A DNA stretch of 64,000 nucleotides from Thermoplasmata archaeon (GTDB taxonomy: Archaea > Thermoplasmatota > Thermoplasmata > UBA184): the NCBI GenBank assembly GCA_021826525.1, contig JAKAZU010000002.1:66060-130059 (forward strand), read 5' to 3'. The notes under the pieces were generated by a model. The model worked only from the letters and a program-made list of their open reading frames with translations. It was not told where the DNA came from and did not search any database. Made by a program: the position numbers and the translations under genes. The stretch's first letter is position 1. The number at the start of each line of letters is the position of its first letter. Positions 44,924 to 54,272 of this stretch are shown here, piece after piece.

Positions 44924-47535
44924 TGGGACCCTCGGCTCCCGGGTCCGGTCGGTTCCGCCTCCGAGGTCGGGGATCCGGCGAGGCGGCGCGCCTCGGCCCG
45001 GGCGTCCTCGAGCGCGGTGGCCAGCGGAGCGCCCGGCTCGCCCACCGCGGTGGCGGCCGACGCGCTACCCCCTCCCTTTCCCTGGAAGCGAGCCTTCGCG
45101 CGGTCGACCAACGCGTTCGCGGGGACGCGGGCAGCGGTGGAGCCGACGAACAGGGTTCCGCGCCCCTCCCGCTCGGCCGCGAGCAGGACCACCCGGTTCG
45201 GCTCGCGGGACAGCAGGCGGGAGAGCTCGGCCAGCTCGGTGCGATCGAGATCCACGCGCGCGCGCACGATCGTGACCCCTCCGACGGAGTCGAGGTTCTG
45301 GGCATCGGAGGCGAGGCGGCTCGCAACGGCCCCGAGGTCCTCCTTGCGCCGATCGCGTTGCGCGCGCCGAGCGCTCTCCATCTCTTCGTAGAGCCGATCC
45401 ACTCCCTCCGGGGCCTTCTCGGGCGGGACGCCCAACCGCCGCGCTACCTCGCGCAAGGCCCGGTCGCGCTGCTCCCGGATCTCGAGGGCGCGTTCGCCGC
45501 TCGCGTAGGTGAGACGGATGACCCCATCCTGGATGCGCTCGACATCGAGGATGTCGATCGCGCCGACCTCGCTCGTATGCGTGCAGTGCGTGCCTCCACA
45601 CGCCTCTACGTCGACGTCGTCGATCTCGACGATCCGCAGGTCCTTCCCCGGGACCGCGCCGCCCTGGTACAGGGAGAACCCGAACCTTCGCTCGGCTTCG
45701 CTTCGGGGCTCGAAGTAGCTTCGGACCGGGTGGTTCTCCCGCACGACCTGGTTGATGCGCCGAGCTACCGACCGGAGTTCTCCGTCGGACAGGGGCCGGT
45801 AGTGGGTGACGTCGATCCGTGCGAACTCGGGTCCCTTGTAGGCCCCGGCTTGCCAGACATGCGGGCCGAGGAGCCGACGGAGGGTGCCGTTGATGATGTG
45901 GGTTGCGGTGTGGTGCTGCATCAGTTGCGTCCGTCGGGCCGCGTCGATCCGGCCGTGGACGCGATCGCCGGCGCGGAACGGGCTCGGGCGGTCGAGCCGG
46001 TGGTAGATCCAGGGACCCTGGCGCTGGACGTCGACCACCGGTACGTCTCCGAGGTGACCGGTGTCGTGGACTTGCCCGCCGCTGGTCGGATAGAAGTAGG
46101 TCCGGTCGAGGACGACCCACGGTCCCTCGGACCCGACGACATGCCCCTCGAACGAGACCGTGTAGGGGTCCATGTAGTAACCCACGTCCGTGGCCGGGGC
46201 CTGGACCGGAAGCTCCGGCAGCGCGTCGCGCCTCTCCGCATAGTCGTTCGTCGGGGTCTCGTTGACGTGTCGGTCCGCGACCCGAGAGTAGAAATCCTCC
46301 GGTACGGGAGGGGGATGCGCCAATATTCCCGCGGCCACATCGGGAGGGACGCCGAGGGAGTCGTACCACTCGATCAGCTCCTCCGTGCCCGGCGTTCGAC
46401 CCTCGGAGCGGAGCCGCTCCTCCTGCCGGCGCAGGACGGGGCGGGCCCGGTCGATCGCTTCGTCGAACCGCTCGATCTCGGCCTGGAGCACGCGGTCGCG
46501 GTCCTCGCGGTTCTGTCCGACCTCGGGAAAGTGGCCGACCAGGTCCCGACTGACCCGCTCGATCACCCCGATCAGGTCGAGGGGCTCGCTCGAGCGGGCG
46601 AGGAGACGGATTGCGCGTCGGATCAACAGGCGCGCGAAATAGCCTTCCTTCGCGTTCGACGGAACGACGCCGTCGGTGAGCATGAGGCTGAGTGCTCGGG
46701 CGTGGTCGATCACCACCGCCGACTCGTAGGGAGGCAGGCTTCGGCGCAGTTCGTCGTAGGTCGACCCGAAGACCGCCTCGTAGGCGTTCTTCGTTCCTTG
46801 GCTGATCCATGTGTACCGCTCGAGGCCGTACCCGGTATCGACGACGGTCAACGGCATCGGTTTGAGGCGCTCGCCGTCGCGGGTGTACTCCATGAACACG
46901 AGGGTCGCCACTTCGAGGCCCTGGAGCCCGACGCTCAGCGAGGGGCCCAGGTTTCCCCCGCCCTCCCACTCCTCCTCCTTGTAGGTGATGAGGGCGGGAT
47001 CGACCCCGAACTCCCCGGTCAGGAGCTCATGGCAGAGCTCGGTGCAGCGATCCTTGAAGTAGACCTCGTGGTCGGGCCGGTTGAACGCGTGGTGCGCCAT
47101 CATCTCGAACATCGTGAAGTGGCGGCCGCTGCGCCCCACCTCTTCGAGATCGATGAATCGCAGGCACGGCTGGGAGATCGTGAGCGGGTTCGCCGGCGGG
47201 GGGATCGCTCCGCTCGTGACCCATGGCTGGAAGTCGTAGATGCTCGCTTGCGTGAAGAACACGTCGTTGCGCCAGCGGGCGACCGTCGGATAGCGCGAGA
47301 GTCGCGTGTGGCCCCGTCGCTCGAAGAAGGAGAGGAACGCCTCTCGCATCTCGTCCAGTTGGTACGTTCGGCGAAACGGCGAATGGCCGACGAAGCCGTA
47401 CGGGGCGCACGGGGCCTCCTGGCAGACGGTGTGCTCGCCGAGGGTCCAGAAGGCGCGCCCGCACTTCGCGCAGGCGCGACGGTGCATTCCCTCACGATGG
47501 AAGAAGGCGAGGTCGTACTCGCTCGCGTCCATCAT
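44920..47535 (-). CDS. alaS: Alanyl-tRNA synthetase
   Basis: The 871-residue archaeal-type AlaRS. A zinc-like CAKCG...C element is near residue 22, then the class II core (RTYQLDEMREAFLSFFERRGHTRL, FFTQASIYDFQPWV). The editing domain carries QHHTATHIINGTLRRLLG and CGGTHCTHTSEVG, the zinc site that removes mischarged Ser/Gly. The C-terminal domain has GGGGSASAATAVGEP. The archaeal N-terminal extension before the core is present. It converges with the polyprenol-kinase-like gene and diverges from an MFS transporter gene. Confidence 0.96.
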   Translation of the reverse strand: MMDASEYDLAFFHREGMHRRACAKCGRAFWTLGEHTVCQEAPCAPYGFVGHSPFRRTYQLDEMREAFLSFFERRGHTRLSRYPTVARWRNDVFFTQASIYDFQPWVTSGAIPPPANPLTISQPCLRFIDLEEVGRSGRHFTMFEMMAHHAFNRPDHEVYFKDRCTELCHELLTGEFGVDPALITYKEEEWEGGGNLGPSLSVGLQGLEVATLVFMEYTRDGERLKPMPLTVVDTGYGLERYTWISQGTKNAYEAVFGSTYDELRRSLPPYESAVVIDHARALSLMLTDGVVPSNAKEGYFARLLIRRAIRLLARSSEPLDLIGVIERVSRDLVGHFPEVGQNREDRDRVLQAEIERFDEAIDRARPVLRRQEERLRSEGRTPGTEELIEWYDSLGVPPDVAAGILAHPPPVPEDFYSRVADRHVNETPTNDYAERRDALPELPVQAPATDVGYYMDPYTVSFEGHVVGSEGPWVVLDRTYFYPTSGGQVHDTGHLGDVPVVDVQRQGPWIYHRLDRPSPFRAGDRVHGRIDAARRTQLMQHHTATHIINGTLRRLLGPHVWQAGAYKGPEFARIDVTHYRPLSDGELRSVARRINQVVRENHPVRSYFEPRSEAERRFGFSLYQGGAVPGKDLRIVEIDDVDVEACGGTHCTHTSEVGAIDILDVERIQDGVIRLTYASGERALEIREQRDRALREVARRLGVPPEKAPEGVDRLYEEMESARRAQRDRRKEDLGAVASRLASDAQNLDSVGGVTIVRARVDLDRTELAELSRLLSREPNRVVLLAAEREGRGTLFVGSTAARVPANALVDRAKARFQGKGGGSASAATAVGEPGAPLATALEDARAEARRLAGSPTSEAEPTGPGSRGSH

Positions 47536-47630
47536 GACGTTCGGCGGACGGCGCCGGGCCCTTAAGGCGTTCGGAGGGAGCCGGCCCGTGTCGCTGGGCT
47601 GATGAGGGGCAAGGTCCCTTGCGCGGGCGC

Positions 47631-48923
47631 ATGAGTGGCGAGGTCGTCTCCCTCGCGGAGGGTCCCGCCACGCTCCCCGCGACCGGTCTTTCGGCCGCCT
47701 CCACCCGCCGCGCGACCACGATCATGATCGCGGTCCGGGCGGGATATGCGTACAACTGGTACACCGTAGGGCCGGCCCTCCCCGCCATCGGCGCCCAGTT
47801 CTCGGTGGGGCCGGCCGAGTGGGGCCTGCTCCTCGCCATCTTTCTCGTGGCCGCCGGGCTGCTGCAGGTGCCCGCCGGAGTGCTTTCGCAGCGATTCGGC
47901 TCGCGGCCGGTCGCTCTGGCCGGGGCCGCGTTGCTGGGAGTGGCAAGCATCGCCTCGGGCTTCGCGCCGACGTTCGCATCCCTCGTCGCGCTACGAGGGT
48001 TGGCCGGCGTGGGCGCGGCCCTGTTCTTTTCCCCGGCCATCGGGCTCGTGGGGAGCCTGTACCCGGAAGGAAAGCGCGGGCTGCCCGTCGGAATGTTCAG
48101 CTCGGCGTTCAGCGGAGGCGCGGCGGCGGGCGTGCTCTTGAGCGCGATCGCGGTCGGCCCGCTCGGCTGGCATTGGACCCTCGCGCTCGGCGGGGTCGGT
48201 CTCCTCATCCTCACGTTCGGGGCGGTACTCCTGATCCCCCGCGGCGTCGGGGCGGCGCCCCCGGCACCGGTCGCCCGGCCGAGGCTGCCGGCGGCCCTGC
48301 GACTCCCCGCCCTCTGGGCGATCGGCTTCGCGTTCATCGGCCTCGAGGGCGCAACCTTCGCCACGGGGCAGTTCCTGGTCCCGTATGGGACCGTCGAACT
48401 CGGATGGAGCGCCGCGGTCGCGGGAGGAGTCGGCATGGCCTTCGTCCTCCCGAGCATCGTCGGGGGCCCAGTCGGCGGCTACGTCACAGAACGAAGGGCC
48501 GACCGTCGGACGCAGTTCATCGTGGCCGGCGGCATCGCGACGGTCACGGTGGCTCTGATCCCGTGGGTCGGGCTCGTCCCGATCGTTTTCCTGGGGATCG
48601 CATTCTCGTTCGCCTACGGGGCAACCTACGCGATCATGTACGTGCTGCCGAACTACCTACCCGGTCTCCCGGCCGGGGAGATCCCGATCGGGATCGGCCT
48701 GTTCAACTCCATCCAACTCGCCGGGGGAGCGATCGTCGCGTGGGCGTTCGGCCTCTGGGTCGCGTCCGTTGGCTACGCGTTCGCCTGGCCCCTGCTCGCG
48801 GTCGCGGTAGCGGTACCGCTCGCCCTCCTGATCTACGTCCCGCGGACGGGCGGCGGCCGACCCGCGGGCGCGCGTCGGCCGGGCGGGGCGGACGACGCCC
48901 CGCGGCCCGAGCCCGTCCCGTAG
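47631..48923 (+). CDS. Major facilitator superfamily transporter
   Basis: A 430-residue integral membrane protein with about twelve helices in two halves, separated by a loop near residue 205 (ARPRLPAALRLPALW). Typical MFS features: GRSQ-like loop region GVLSQRFGSRPVALAG after helix 2 and GYVTERRADRRTQ after helix 8. It has no recognisable substrate signature. ATG 47631 is chosen over TTG 47619. The last 221 bp overlap, in antisense, the 3' end of the nth frame; the MFS frame there still encodes a hydrophobic helix followed by a short Gly/Arg/Pro tail. Confidence 0.85.
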   Translation: MSGEVVSLAEGPATLPATGLSAASTRRATTIMIAVRAGYAYNWYTVGPALPAIGAQFSVGPAEWGLLLAIFLVAAGLLQVPAGVLSQRFGSRPVALAGAALLGVASIASGFAPTFASLVALRGLAGVGAALFFSPAIGLVGSLYPEGKRGLPVGMFSSAFSGGAAAGVLLSAIAVGPLGWHWTLALGGVGLLILTFGAVLLIPRGVGAAPPAPVARPRLPAALRLPALWAIGFAFIGLEGATFATGQFLVPYGTVELGWSAAVAGGVGMAFVLPSIVGGPVGGYVTERRADRRTQFIVAGGIATVTVALIPWVGLVPIVFLGIAFSFAYGATYAIMYVLPNYLPGLPAGEIPIGIGLFNSIQLAGGAIVAWAFGLWVASVGYAFAWPLLAVAVAVPLALLIYVPRTGGGRPAGARRPGGADDAPRPEPVP

Positions 48924-49557
48924 CGCACCAGACCGCGATCGGGCATCGTTCGCACTGGGGTCCGATCGGCCGGCATAGGTTCTGCCCATGCTGGACCAGG
49001 AGCGGGTTGAGCGGGATCCAGTAGCGTCGGGGGACGGAGCGACGGAGCGCCTCTTCCGTCTGTTCCGGGGTGCGGGTGCGCACGAGCCCGAGCCGGTTCG
49101 CAATACGGTGGACGTGGGTGTCGACCGGGATCGCCGGGATCCCGTAGCCGAAGACCAGGACGCAGTTCGCCGTCTTCGGCCCTACCCCCGGGAGGCTCGT
49201 GAGCTCGGCAAAGGTACGGGGGACGTCTCCATGAAAGCGCTCGAGAATCGCTCGAGCGCTCCGCGGCAGGACACGGGCCTTCGAGCGGTAGAACCCGGTC
49301 GACCGGATCAAGGGCTCGAGGTCGGACGGACTCGCGCGCGCGAGGAGCTCCGGGTTCGGGTAGCGCGCGAATAGCCGGGCGCTGGCGACGTCGGTCGCCT
49401 CGTCCCGCGTCCGCTGCGATAGGATCGTGCCGATGAGCACCTGGAACGGGTCCTCGGCATGGTTCCGCAGGTACGGGACTCGCCAGTTCCCGGTCCCGTA
49501 GAACTCGCTGAGTTTGTCGAGCACCCGGGGCCAAGGGAACCCCGGCCGGCGCCTCAT
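48703..49557 (-). CDS. nth: Endonuclease III-like DNA glycosylase
   Basis: Removes oxidised pyrimidines and nicks the abasic site. Residues 1-211 contain the full fold: the HhH motif LPGVGPKTAN with catalytic Lys128, the catalytic Asp146 in PVDTHVHRI, and the [4Fe-4S] ligands C-x6-C-x2-C-x5-C ending at Cys211. Beyond Cys211 about 73 Arg/Pro/Gly-rich residues have no family match and lie antisense to the MFS gene, so the tail may be a read-through by-product. ATGA overlap with folC. Confidence 0.88.
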   Translation of the reverse strand: MRRRPGFPWPRVLDKLSEFYGTGNWRVPYLRNHAEDPFQVLIGTILSQRTRDEATDVASARLFARYPNPELLARASPSDLEPLIRSTGFYRSKARVLPRSARAILERFHGDVPRTFAELTSLPGVGPKTANCVLVFGYGIPAIPVDTHVHRIANRLGLVRTRTPEQTEEALRRSVPRRYWIPLNPLLVQHGQNLCRPIGPQCERCPIAVWCATGRARAAGRRPPRPADARPRVGRRPSAGRRSGGRAVPLPRPRAGARRTRSQRTRPRGRTPTRRSLPRRVGWS

Positions 49558-50972
49558 CCCGCGGCTCCCGGAAGGCTCATCCGACCGGGGTCAGAGAGGT
49601 CGGGTTCCTCGATCGACACGCCGGCCGTCCCTCGCTTCAGCTCCCCGATGAGGTAATCGCTCCCGAGGGCGAGCAGGAGCCCGCCGTCGCCGGTCGCGGC
49701 CCGCGCCAGGCGGTAGCCCTCGAGCGCGGACGGTGCGACGACCACTCTCGGAAATCGCCCCGTCGCGACCACCCTAAGCTCCGACGGGGCGAGGCCCCGC
49801 TCAGAACGCACGGGGACCAGAACGATCGTGCGGGCGAGCGGCCGCAGCGCCTCCAGGATCTCGGCGGCCGGCTTGTCCCTCAGGCAGCCGAAGACGATCG
49901 CGCTCTCCGCCGGTTCCGCGAACGGAAGCACCTCGGCCAGGCTCCGCGCGACCGCGCGGGCGCTTTCGGGGGTGTGAGCGACGTCGAAGTACGTCGGGGG
50001 GTCGCGCGCGACCCGCTCCATGCGACCGGGGATCTCGAGGCGGGCGAGTGCCGAGCGGGAGCGCGTGACGCTCCAATGCGGCCCCTCCGAACCCATCTCG
50101 AGGAACCGGTGCGTTGCGGCGAGAGCGAGCGCGGCATTCGTCGCCTGGAAGTCTCCCTCGAGCCGAAGCCGCACCGGGAACCGTTCTCGGCCGGGCCAGG
50201 AGATCGCGAACTCCTGGTAGGCCCGGGTCCAGTGCCGGTCGCGGACCGCGATCTCCTCACCGAGGTGCCAGAGCGGTACTCCCAGCGATCCGGCGGCGGC
50301 ATCGAGGACGGCACGACCTTCGTCGGGCAGCTGGCCGACGATCCCGTGCATCCCCGCGTGGAAGATCCCGGACTTCTCGCCCGCGATCGCCGCGAGGGTG
50401 GGGCCGAGGATCTGCACGTGCTCGAGCTCGAGCGTGGTGACGACCCCGATACGCGACGCGAGCAGGTTCGTCGCGTCCCAGCGACCCCCGATCCCCACCT
50501 CGACGACGAGCGCGTCGACGTTCTCGCGCCGGAACCAATCGAAGGCGAGGGCGGTCGTGACCTCGAAGAACGTAGGAGGCCGGTCGATCGCGCCGGTCCG
50601 CTCGAGCCGGCCCGCGACCTCTTCGATGCGATGGATTCCGTTCACCACCTCTTCCGGTGGGATCGGCGCGCCGTTCACCCGGATGCGCTCCCGGTAGCTG
50701 ACAAGGTGGGGCGACGTGAACAGCCCGGTCCTCCGGCCATGCGCACGAAGGATCGCCTCCGACATCGCGGCGACCGATCCCTTTCCCTTGCTGCCGGTGA
50801 TGTGGATGGACGGGGCGCGACGCTGCGGATCGCCGAGCTCAAAGAGAAGGCGACGGGCCACCTCGAGCGTCGGCTTCATCCCAAAGCGGCGCCGGTGGAA
50901 CAGGTCCTCCAGCACCCGGCGATACTCTGCGTTCGATCCGCCCTCGCTCGGGGCCGAGCGGGGGCGACCCAT
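49554..50972 (-). CDS. folC: Folylpolyglutamate/dihydrofolate synthase family ligase
   Basis: Mur-ligase-fold enzyme that adds glutamate to a folate-type cofactor. The 472-aa protein has the P-loop HITGSKGKGSVAAM near residue 55, GLFTSPHLVSYRERIRVNG, VEVGIGGRWDATN, GEKSGIFHAG and a C-terminal FDVAHTPES..ARSLAE segment. All are FolC marks, although the middle HxHxG element is degenerate. In archaea the true substrate may be folate or a related pterin, which I cannot say. ATG 50972 leaves 13 bp to icmA; the longer frame overlaps icmA. Confidence 0.85.
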   Translation of the reverse strand: MGRPRSAPSEGGSNAEYRRVLEDLFHRRRFGMKPTLEVARRLLFELGDPQRRAPSIHITGSKGKGSVAAMSEAILRAHGRRTGLFTSPHLVSYRERIRVNGAPIPPEEVVNGIHRIEEVAGRLERTGAIDRPPTFFEVTTALAFDWFRRENVDALVVEVGIGGRWDATNLLASRIGVVTTLELEHVQILGPTLAAIAGEKSGIFHAGMHGIVGQLPDEGRAVLDAAAGSLGVPLWHLGEEIAVRDRHWTRAYQEFAISWPGRERFPVRLRLEGDFQATNAALALAATHRFLEMGSEGPHWSVTRSRSALARLEIPGRMERVARDPPTYFDVAHTPESARAVARSLAEVLPFAEPAESAIVFGCLRDKPAAEILEALRPLARTIVLVPVRSERGLAPSELRVVATGRFPRVVVAPSALEGYRLARAATGDGGLLLALGSDYLIGELKRGTAGVSIEEPDLSDPGRMSLPGAAG

Positions 50973-50985
50973 CCCTCGCCGACTC

Positions 50986-52695
50986 TCAGTACGTCGAGCG
51001 CTCGCGGTAGCGACCGTAGACATCCTGGAAGGCCCGGACGATCTCTCCGAGCGTCGCGCGCGCCTTCAGCGCGTCGAGCACGGCCGGCATCGTGTTCCCT
51101 CGCTCGGTCTCGGCGACGCGCCGGAGCCGGTCGAGCGCCGCGGCGTGGCGCGACGGGTTGCGGCGGCTCCGCAGCGCGGTCAGCCGGCGGGCCTGATCGC
51201 GCCGTGCGGCTTCCGAGATCTTGAGGCGCGGAACGCGCACCGGCTCGTCGATGGTGTACGCGTTCACGCCGACGACCTTCGCCTCGCCCCCCTCCACCGC
51301 GCGCTGATAGCGGAACGAGGACTCCTGGATCTCGCGTTGGAAGAACCCGCGGTCGATCGCCGCGACGACGCCGCCCATCTCGTCGATCCGGTCGAAGTAA
51401 CGGAAGGCCTCTTCCTCCATCCGGTCGGTCAACCACTCGACGTAATAGCTTCCCCCGAATGGGTCGATTGCCTTCGGGACCCCGCTTTCGTGCGCCAAGA
51501 TCTGCTGCGTCCGCAGCGCGATGCGCACCGCGTCCTCGCTGGGCAGCTGCAGCGCCTCGTCGTAGGAGTTCGTGTGCAGCGACTGGGTCCCCCCGATCAC
51601 GCCCGCGAGCGCCTGGATGGTGGTCCGCACGATGTTGAGCTCGGGCTGTTGGGCCGTGCACGAGCACCCGGCCGTCTGGGTATGGAAGCGCATCCACCAC
51701 GAGCGCTCGTTCTTCGCGCCGAAGCGATCGCGCATCACGGTCGCCCAGACTCGGCGCGCGGCGCGGAACTTCGCGATCTCCTCGAAGAAGTCGTTGTGGG
51801 AATTGAAAAAGAAGCTCAGGCGAGGAGCGAAATCATCGACCGGGATCCCGCGGGCGCGCGTCGCCTCGACGTACGCGATCCCATCCGCGAGCGTGAACGC
51901 AAGCTCCTGTACTGCGGTGGACCCCGCTTCGCGGATGTGGTAGCCCGAGATCGACACCGGGTTCCACTGGGGCATCTCTCGGGTCGCGAACTCGATGGTG
52001 TCGACGACGAGTCGGAGCGCGGGCGCGGGGGGGTACAGAAATTCCTTTTGGGCGGTGTACTCCTTCAGGATGTCGTTCTGCGTCGTGCCACCCAGCCGGG
52101 CGCGAGGCACGTGCGCAGCTTCCGCGCTGAGGACGTACATGCCCCAGATGATGTTCGCAGGTCCGTTGATCGTCATGCTGGTCGTGACGCGGTCGAGGGG
52201 CACGCCACGCAGAAGGCGCCGCATGTCCTCGAGGGAGCTCACGCTCACTCCGCACTTTCCGACCTCTCCGAGCGCCTCCGGGTCATCCGCATCGATCCCG
52301 TACAGCGTGGGGTCGTCGAAGGCGATCGAGAGGCCCGATTCACCGTGGGACAGCAGGTAGCGGAACCGCCGGTTCGTGTCTTCGGGGGTCCCGAATCCGG
52401 AGAACATCCGCATCGACCACAGGCGGCTGCGATACATCGTCGGGTGGATGCCGCGGGTGAACGGGTACTCGCCCGGCATCCCGAGACGCGACGGATCGCT
52501 CGAACCGGGAAGATACAGGCGATCGACCGGGATGCCCCCCATGGTGGCGAACGCGTCCCGACGCTCCGGGGACCTGGCCAGCGCGGGGCCCAGAACCTCC
52601 GCCTCCCACCGGGCGCGGGCGCTCGCGATGCGGCCGTGCTCGGGAGCGCGGTCGTACGCGCCGGAGGGTTCCGGTCTCGGGCGGCTCGCGGCCAT
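50986..52695 (-). CDS. icmA: Cobalamin-dependent acyl-CoA mutase, large subunit, with isobutyryl-CoA mutase signature
   Basis: A 569-residue TIM-barrel mutase subunit that lacks the C-terminal B12-binding domain, which must come from a separate small subunit not in this window. Tyr89 and Arg207 of methylmalonyl-CoA mutase, which bind the substrate carboxylate, are replaced by Phe98 (RMFSGFGT) and Gln216 (EYTAQKEFL). These same two replacements define isobutyryl-CoA mutase. His253 in GYHIREAG is conserved, and stretches such as [20 protein letters not shown] and RFHTQTAG also look ICM-like. It probably interconverts isobutyryl- and n-butyryl-CoA or a similar pair. The ATG has a TATA box 28 nt upstream. 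Confidence 0.85.
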   Translation of the reverse strand: MAASRPRPEPSGAYDRAPEHGRIASARARWEAEVLGPALARSPERRDAFATMGGIPVDRLYLPGSSDPSRLGMPGEYPFTRGIHPTMYRSRLWSMRMFSGFGTPEDTNRRFRYLLSHGESGLSIAFDDPTLYGIDADDPEALGEVGKCGVSVSSLEDMRRLLRGVPLDRVTTSMTINGPANIIWGMYVLSAEAAHVPRARLGGTTQNDILKEYTAQKEFLYPPAPALRLVVDTIEFATREMPQWNPVSISGYHIREAGSTAVQELAFTLADGIAYVEATRARGIPVDDFAPRLSFFFNSHNDFFEEIAKFRAARRVWATVMRDRFGAKNERSWWMRFHTQTAGCSCTAQQPELNIVRTTIQALAGVIGGTQSLHTNSYDEALQLPSEDAVRIALRTQQILAHESGVPKAIDPFGGSYYVEWLTDRMEEEAFRYFDRIDEMGGVVAAIDRGFFQREIQESSFRYQRAVEGGEAKVVGVNAYTIDEPVRVPRLKISEAARRDQARRLTALRSRRNPSRHAAALDRLRRVAETERGNTMPAVLDALKARATLGEIVRAFQDVYGRYRERSTY

Positions 52696-52719
52696 CGGTA
52701 TCCGAGGCCCTCCGCGGGA

Positions 52720-52727
52720 CTTAAACT
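52720..52727 (-). promoter_or_regulatory. TATA box for icmA-folC-nth
   Basis: CTTAAACT, read AGTTTAAG on the coding strand, is centred about 28 nt before the icmA ATG. Close spacing (13 bp, then an ATGA overlap) suggests it drives all three genes. Confidence 0.55.
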
Positions 52728-52758
52728 TCCCGGGAGCGCCCTCGGCCTGCGCCTTGGG

Positions 52759-53556
52759 TCAGTTTGCGATGGCGCCCGACTCGGGTACCACCAAGCCCAC
52801 CAAGTCGCTATGACCCCGCCGCCAGACCCTCGCCCCAACCCGCCGAGCGAACCGGGGGAACGCTTGCCCGGTCCAGACCGTGTTGTCGGCGAGCACGATC
52901 GCGCCCGGAGAGAGGCGGGGGGCCACGGTGGCGAGCTCGAAGGCGAGGTGGCCCGGAGTGTGACGGCTATCGTGCAGGAAGAGGCCGATGGACGGCAGCG
53001 ACCGGACGAGTCGCGGGAGCAAATCCTCGCTCGGCCCGATTCGGAGGTCCCAGCCGGCCCGTAGCGCCTCGGGGACGGCCCAACCGCTCCTGCGCCCGGC
53101 CGGCAAGGCGACCGGGGTCTCTCTCGCTCCGAGCGTGGGGCCCCGCTGAGGCGTCGGGAGGTCGATCGAGTGGAGCACCCCCCGGCGGTTTCGCCTCAGG
53201 GCCAGCAGGATGTGGGCGCTGGAGACCCCGCTGCTGACGCCGGTCTCGACCACATGGTCCGGGCGGGTCGATCGAACGAGGGCATAGAGTTCGAGCGGAG
53301 CTCGGAACTGAGCATAGTTCGCCCGCCCCCCTTCGAGGTGCCGTCGACGGATGGCCCGATCCACTCCGGCGAAAGTGGAGGATTCCGCGAGAATGTCGCG
53401 GACGGCGCGAGGGGGCCTTCCGAGCAACTGCGAAAGCCATCGCACGTTCGGTCTCGCGCGGGGATCTCCGAGCCGGCGAGCGGCGGCCGCCCCCGGGACC
53501 GCGTGTCGTCCCGTCGTTCCCACCCGGGTCATCGGCGGGCGATATCGCCAGGGCAT
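52759..53556 (-). CDS. Class I SAM-dependent methyltransferase-like protein
   Basis: A 265-residue protein with a Rossmann-like methyltransferase core. DHVVETGVSSGVSSAHILLAL is the SAM-binding glycine loop (about residues 100-120), LHSIDLP is motif II, and FLHDSRHTPGHLAFEL and GAIVLADNTVW resemble O-methyltransferases acting on small molecules or sugars. The N-terminal 60 residues are basic and poorly conserved, so the true start could be the ATG a few codons downstream. It follows dph6 by 6 bp and probably shares its transcript. Confidence 0.7.
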   Translation of the reverse strand: MPWRYRPPMTRVGTTGRHAVPGAAAARRLGDPRARPNVRWLSQLLGRPPRAVRDILAESSTFAGVDRAIRRRHLEGGRANYAQFRAPLELYALVRSTRPDHVVETGVSSGVSSAHILLALRRNRRGVLHSIDLPTPQRGPTLGARETPVALPAGRRSGWAVPEALRAGWDLRIGPSEDLLPRLVRSLPSIGLFLHDSRHTPGHLAFELATVAPRLSPGAIVLADNTVWTGQAFPRFARRVGARVWRRGHSDLVGLVVPESGAIAN

Positions 53557-53562
53557 TTGGAC

Positions 53563-54258
53563 TCAACCCACCGGGACCCCGTGCGGAACGAGATGGGCAG
53601 CTTCGACGGCCCATCGGGCCCATGCCCCGCGGCGCTCGATCCTCGCGCGATCGAACGACAGGCGCGAGCGCCAGAACGGCGCATCTACCACGAGCGTTTC
53701 GTATTCTCCTCCTTCCCCGGCCGGATGCACCGCCGCACGGGAACGGGACAGGGCCGTGAGGCGTCGCGCCCGATCGGCATCGAGCCGCTCGCCCAGCCAA
53801 TCCTCCCCGAGCGCTTCCGCCGCCACCTGCACGAGGCGGATCTCCAGCCCGGCCGCAATCTCCTCCGCGACCACGCGCCGGGGGTCGACCCGCCACAAGG
53901 GGGCGTAGACCCGTCGCCCGACGGCCTGGGCCGCTCTCAGCACGCGGGACCATTGGAAGGAAGAGGCGATCGCTCCCACCGAGACTGGGCCGCGGCCCCC
54001 CCCGCGCATCGCGTCCTCGAGCGCCCGGGTCTCCGCCTCCGCGTCCCCGGGTGCGACCGGATGGACGCGCAGCGCCTTGCCCCACGCCTCGGCCTGCCAA
54101 CGCACGAGATCGAGGTTCGGAGTATGGAACATCCACGAATCCGGATCCTCGGGTCTCATCACGAGGAGTTCGTGGACCGGCCACCCTTGGCACTCCGCGA
54201 GATAGGCCGCGTAGATCGAGTCCTTCCCGCCCGAAACGAGGGCCGTGGTGCGTTCCAT
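53563..54258 (-). CDS. dph6: Diphthine-ammonia ligase
   Basis: Last step of diphthamide synthesis on the His residue of EF-2. The 231-aa protein has the PP-loop ALVSGGKDSIYAAY right at the N-terminus, MRPEDPDSWMFHTPN, VSVGAIASSFQWSRV, the ArgVYAPLWR segment and a C-terminal GGEYETLVVDAPFW motif. All are diagnostic of the Dph6/MJ0570 ATPase. ATG 54258 is set by the homology start, and the longer frame runs into purL. It lies between purL and the methyltransferase gene. Confidence 0.93.
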   Translation of the reverse strand: MERTTALVSGGKDSIYAAYLAECQGWPVHELLVMRPEDPDSWMFHTPNLDLVRWQAEAWGKALRVHPVAPGDAEAETRALEDAMRGGGRGPVSVGAIASSFQWSRVLRAAQAVGRRVYAPLWRVDPRRVVAEEIAAGLEIRLVQVAAEALGEDWLGERLDADRARRLTALSRSRAAVHPAGEGGEYETLVVDAPFWRSRLSFDRARIERRGAWARWAVEAAHLVPHGVPVG

Positions 54259-54272
54259 CCTCGACCGATGCC

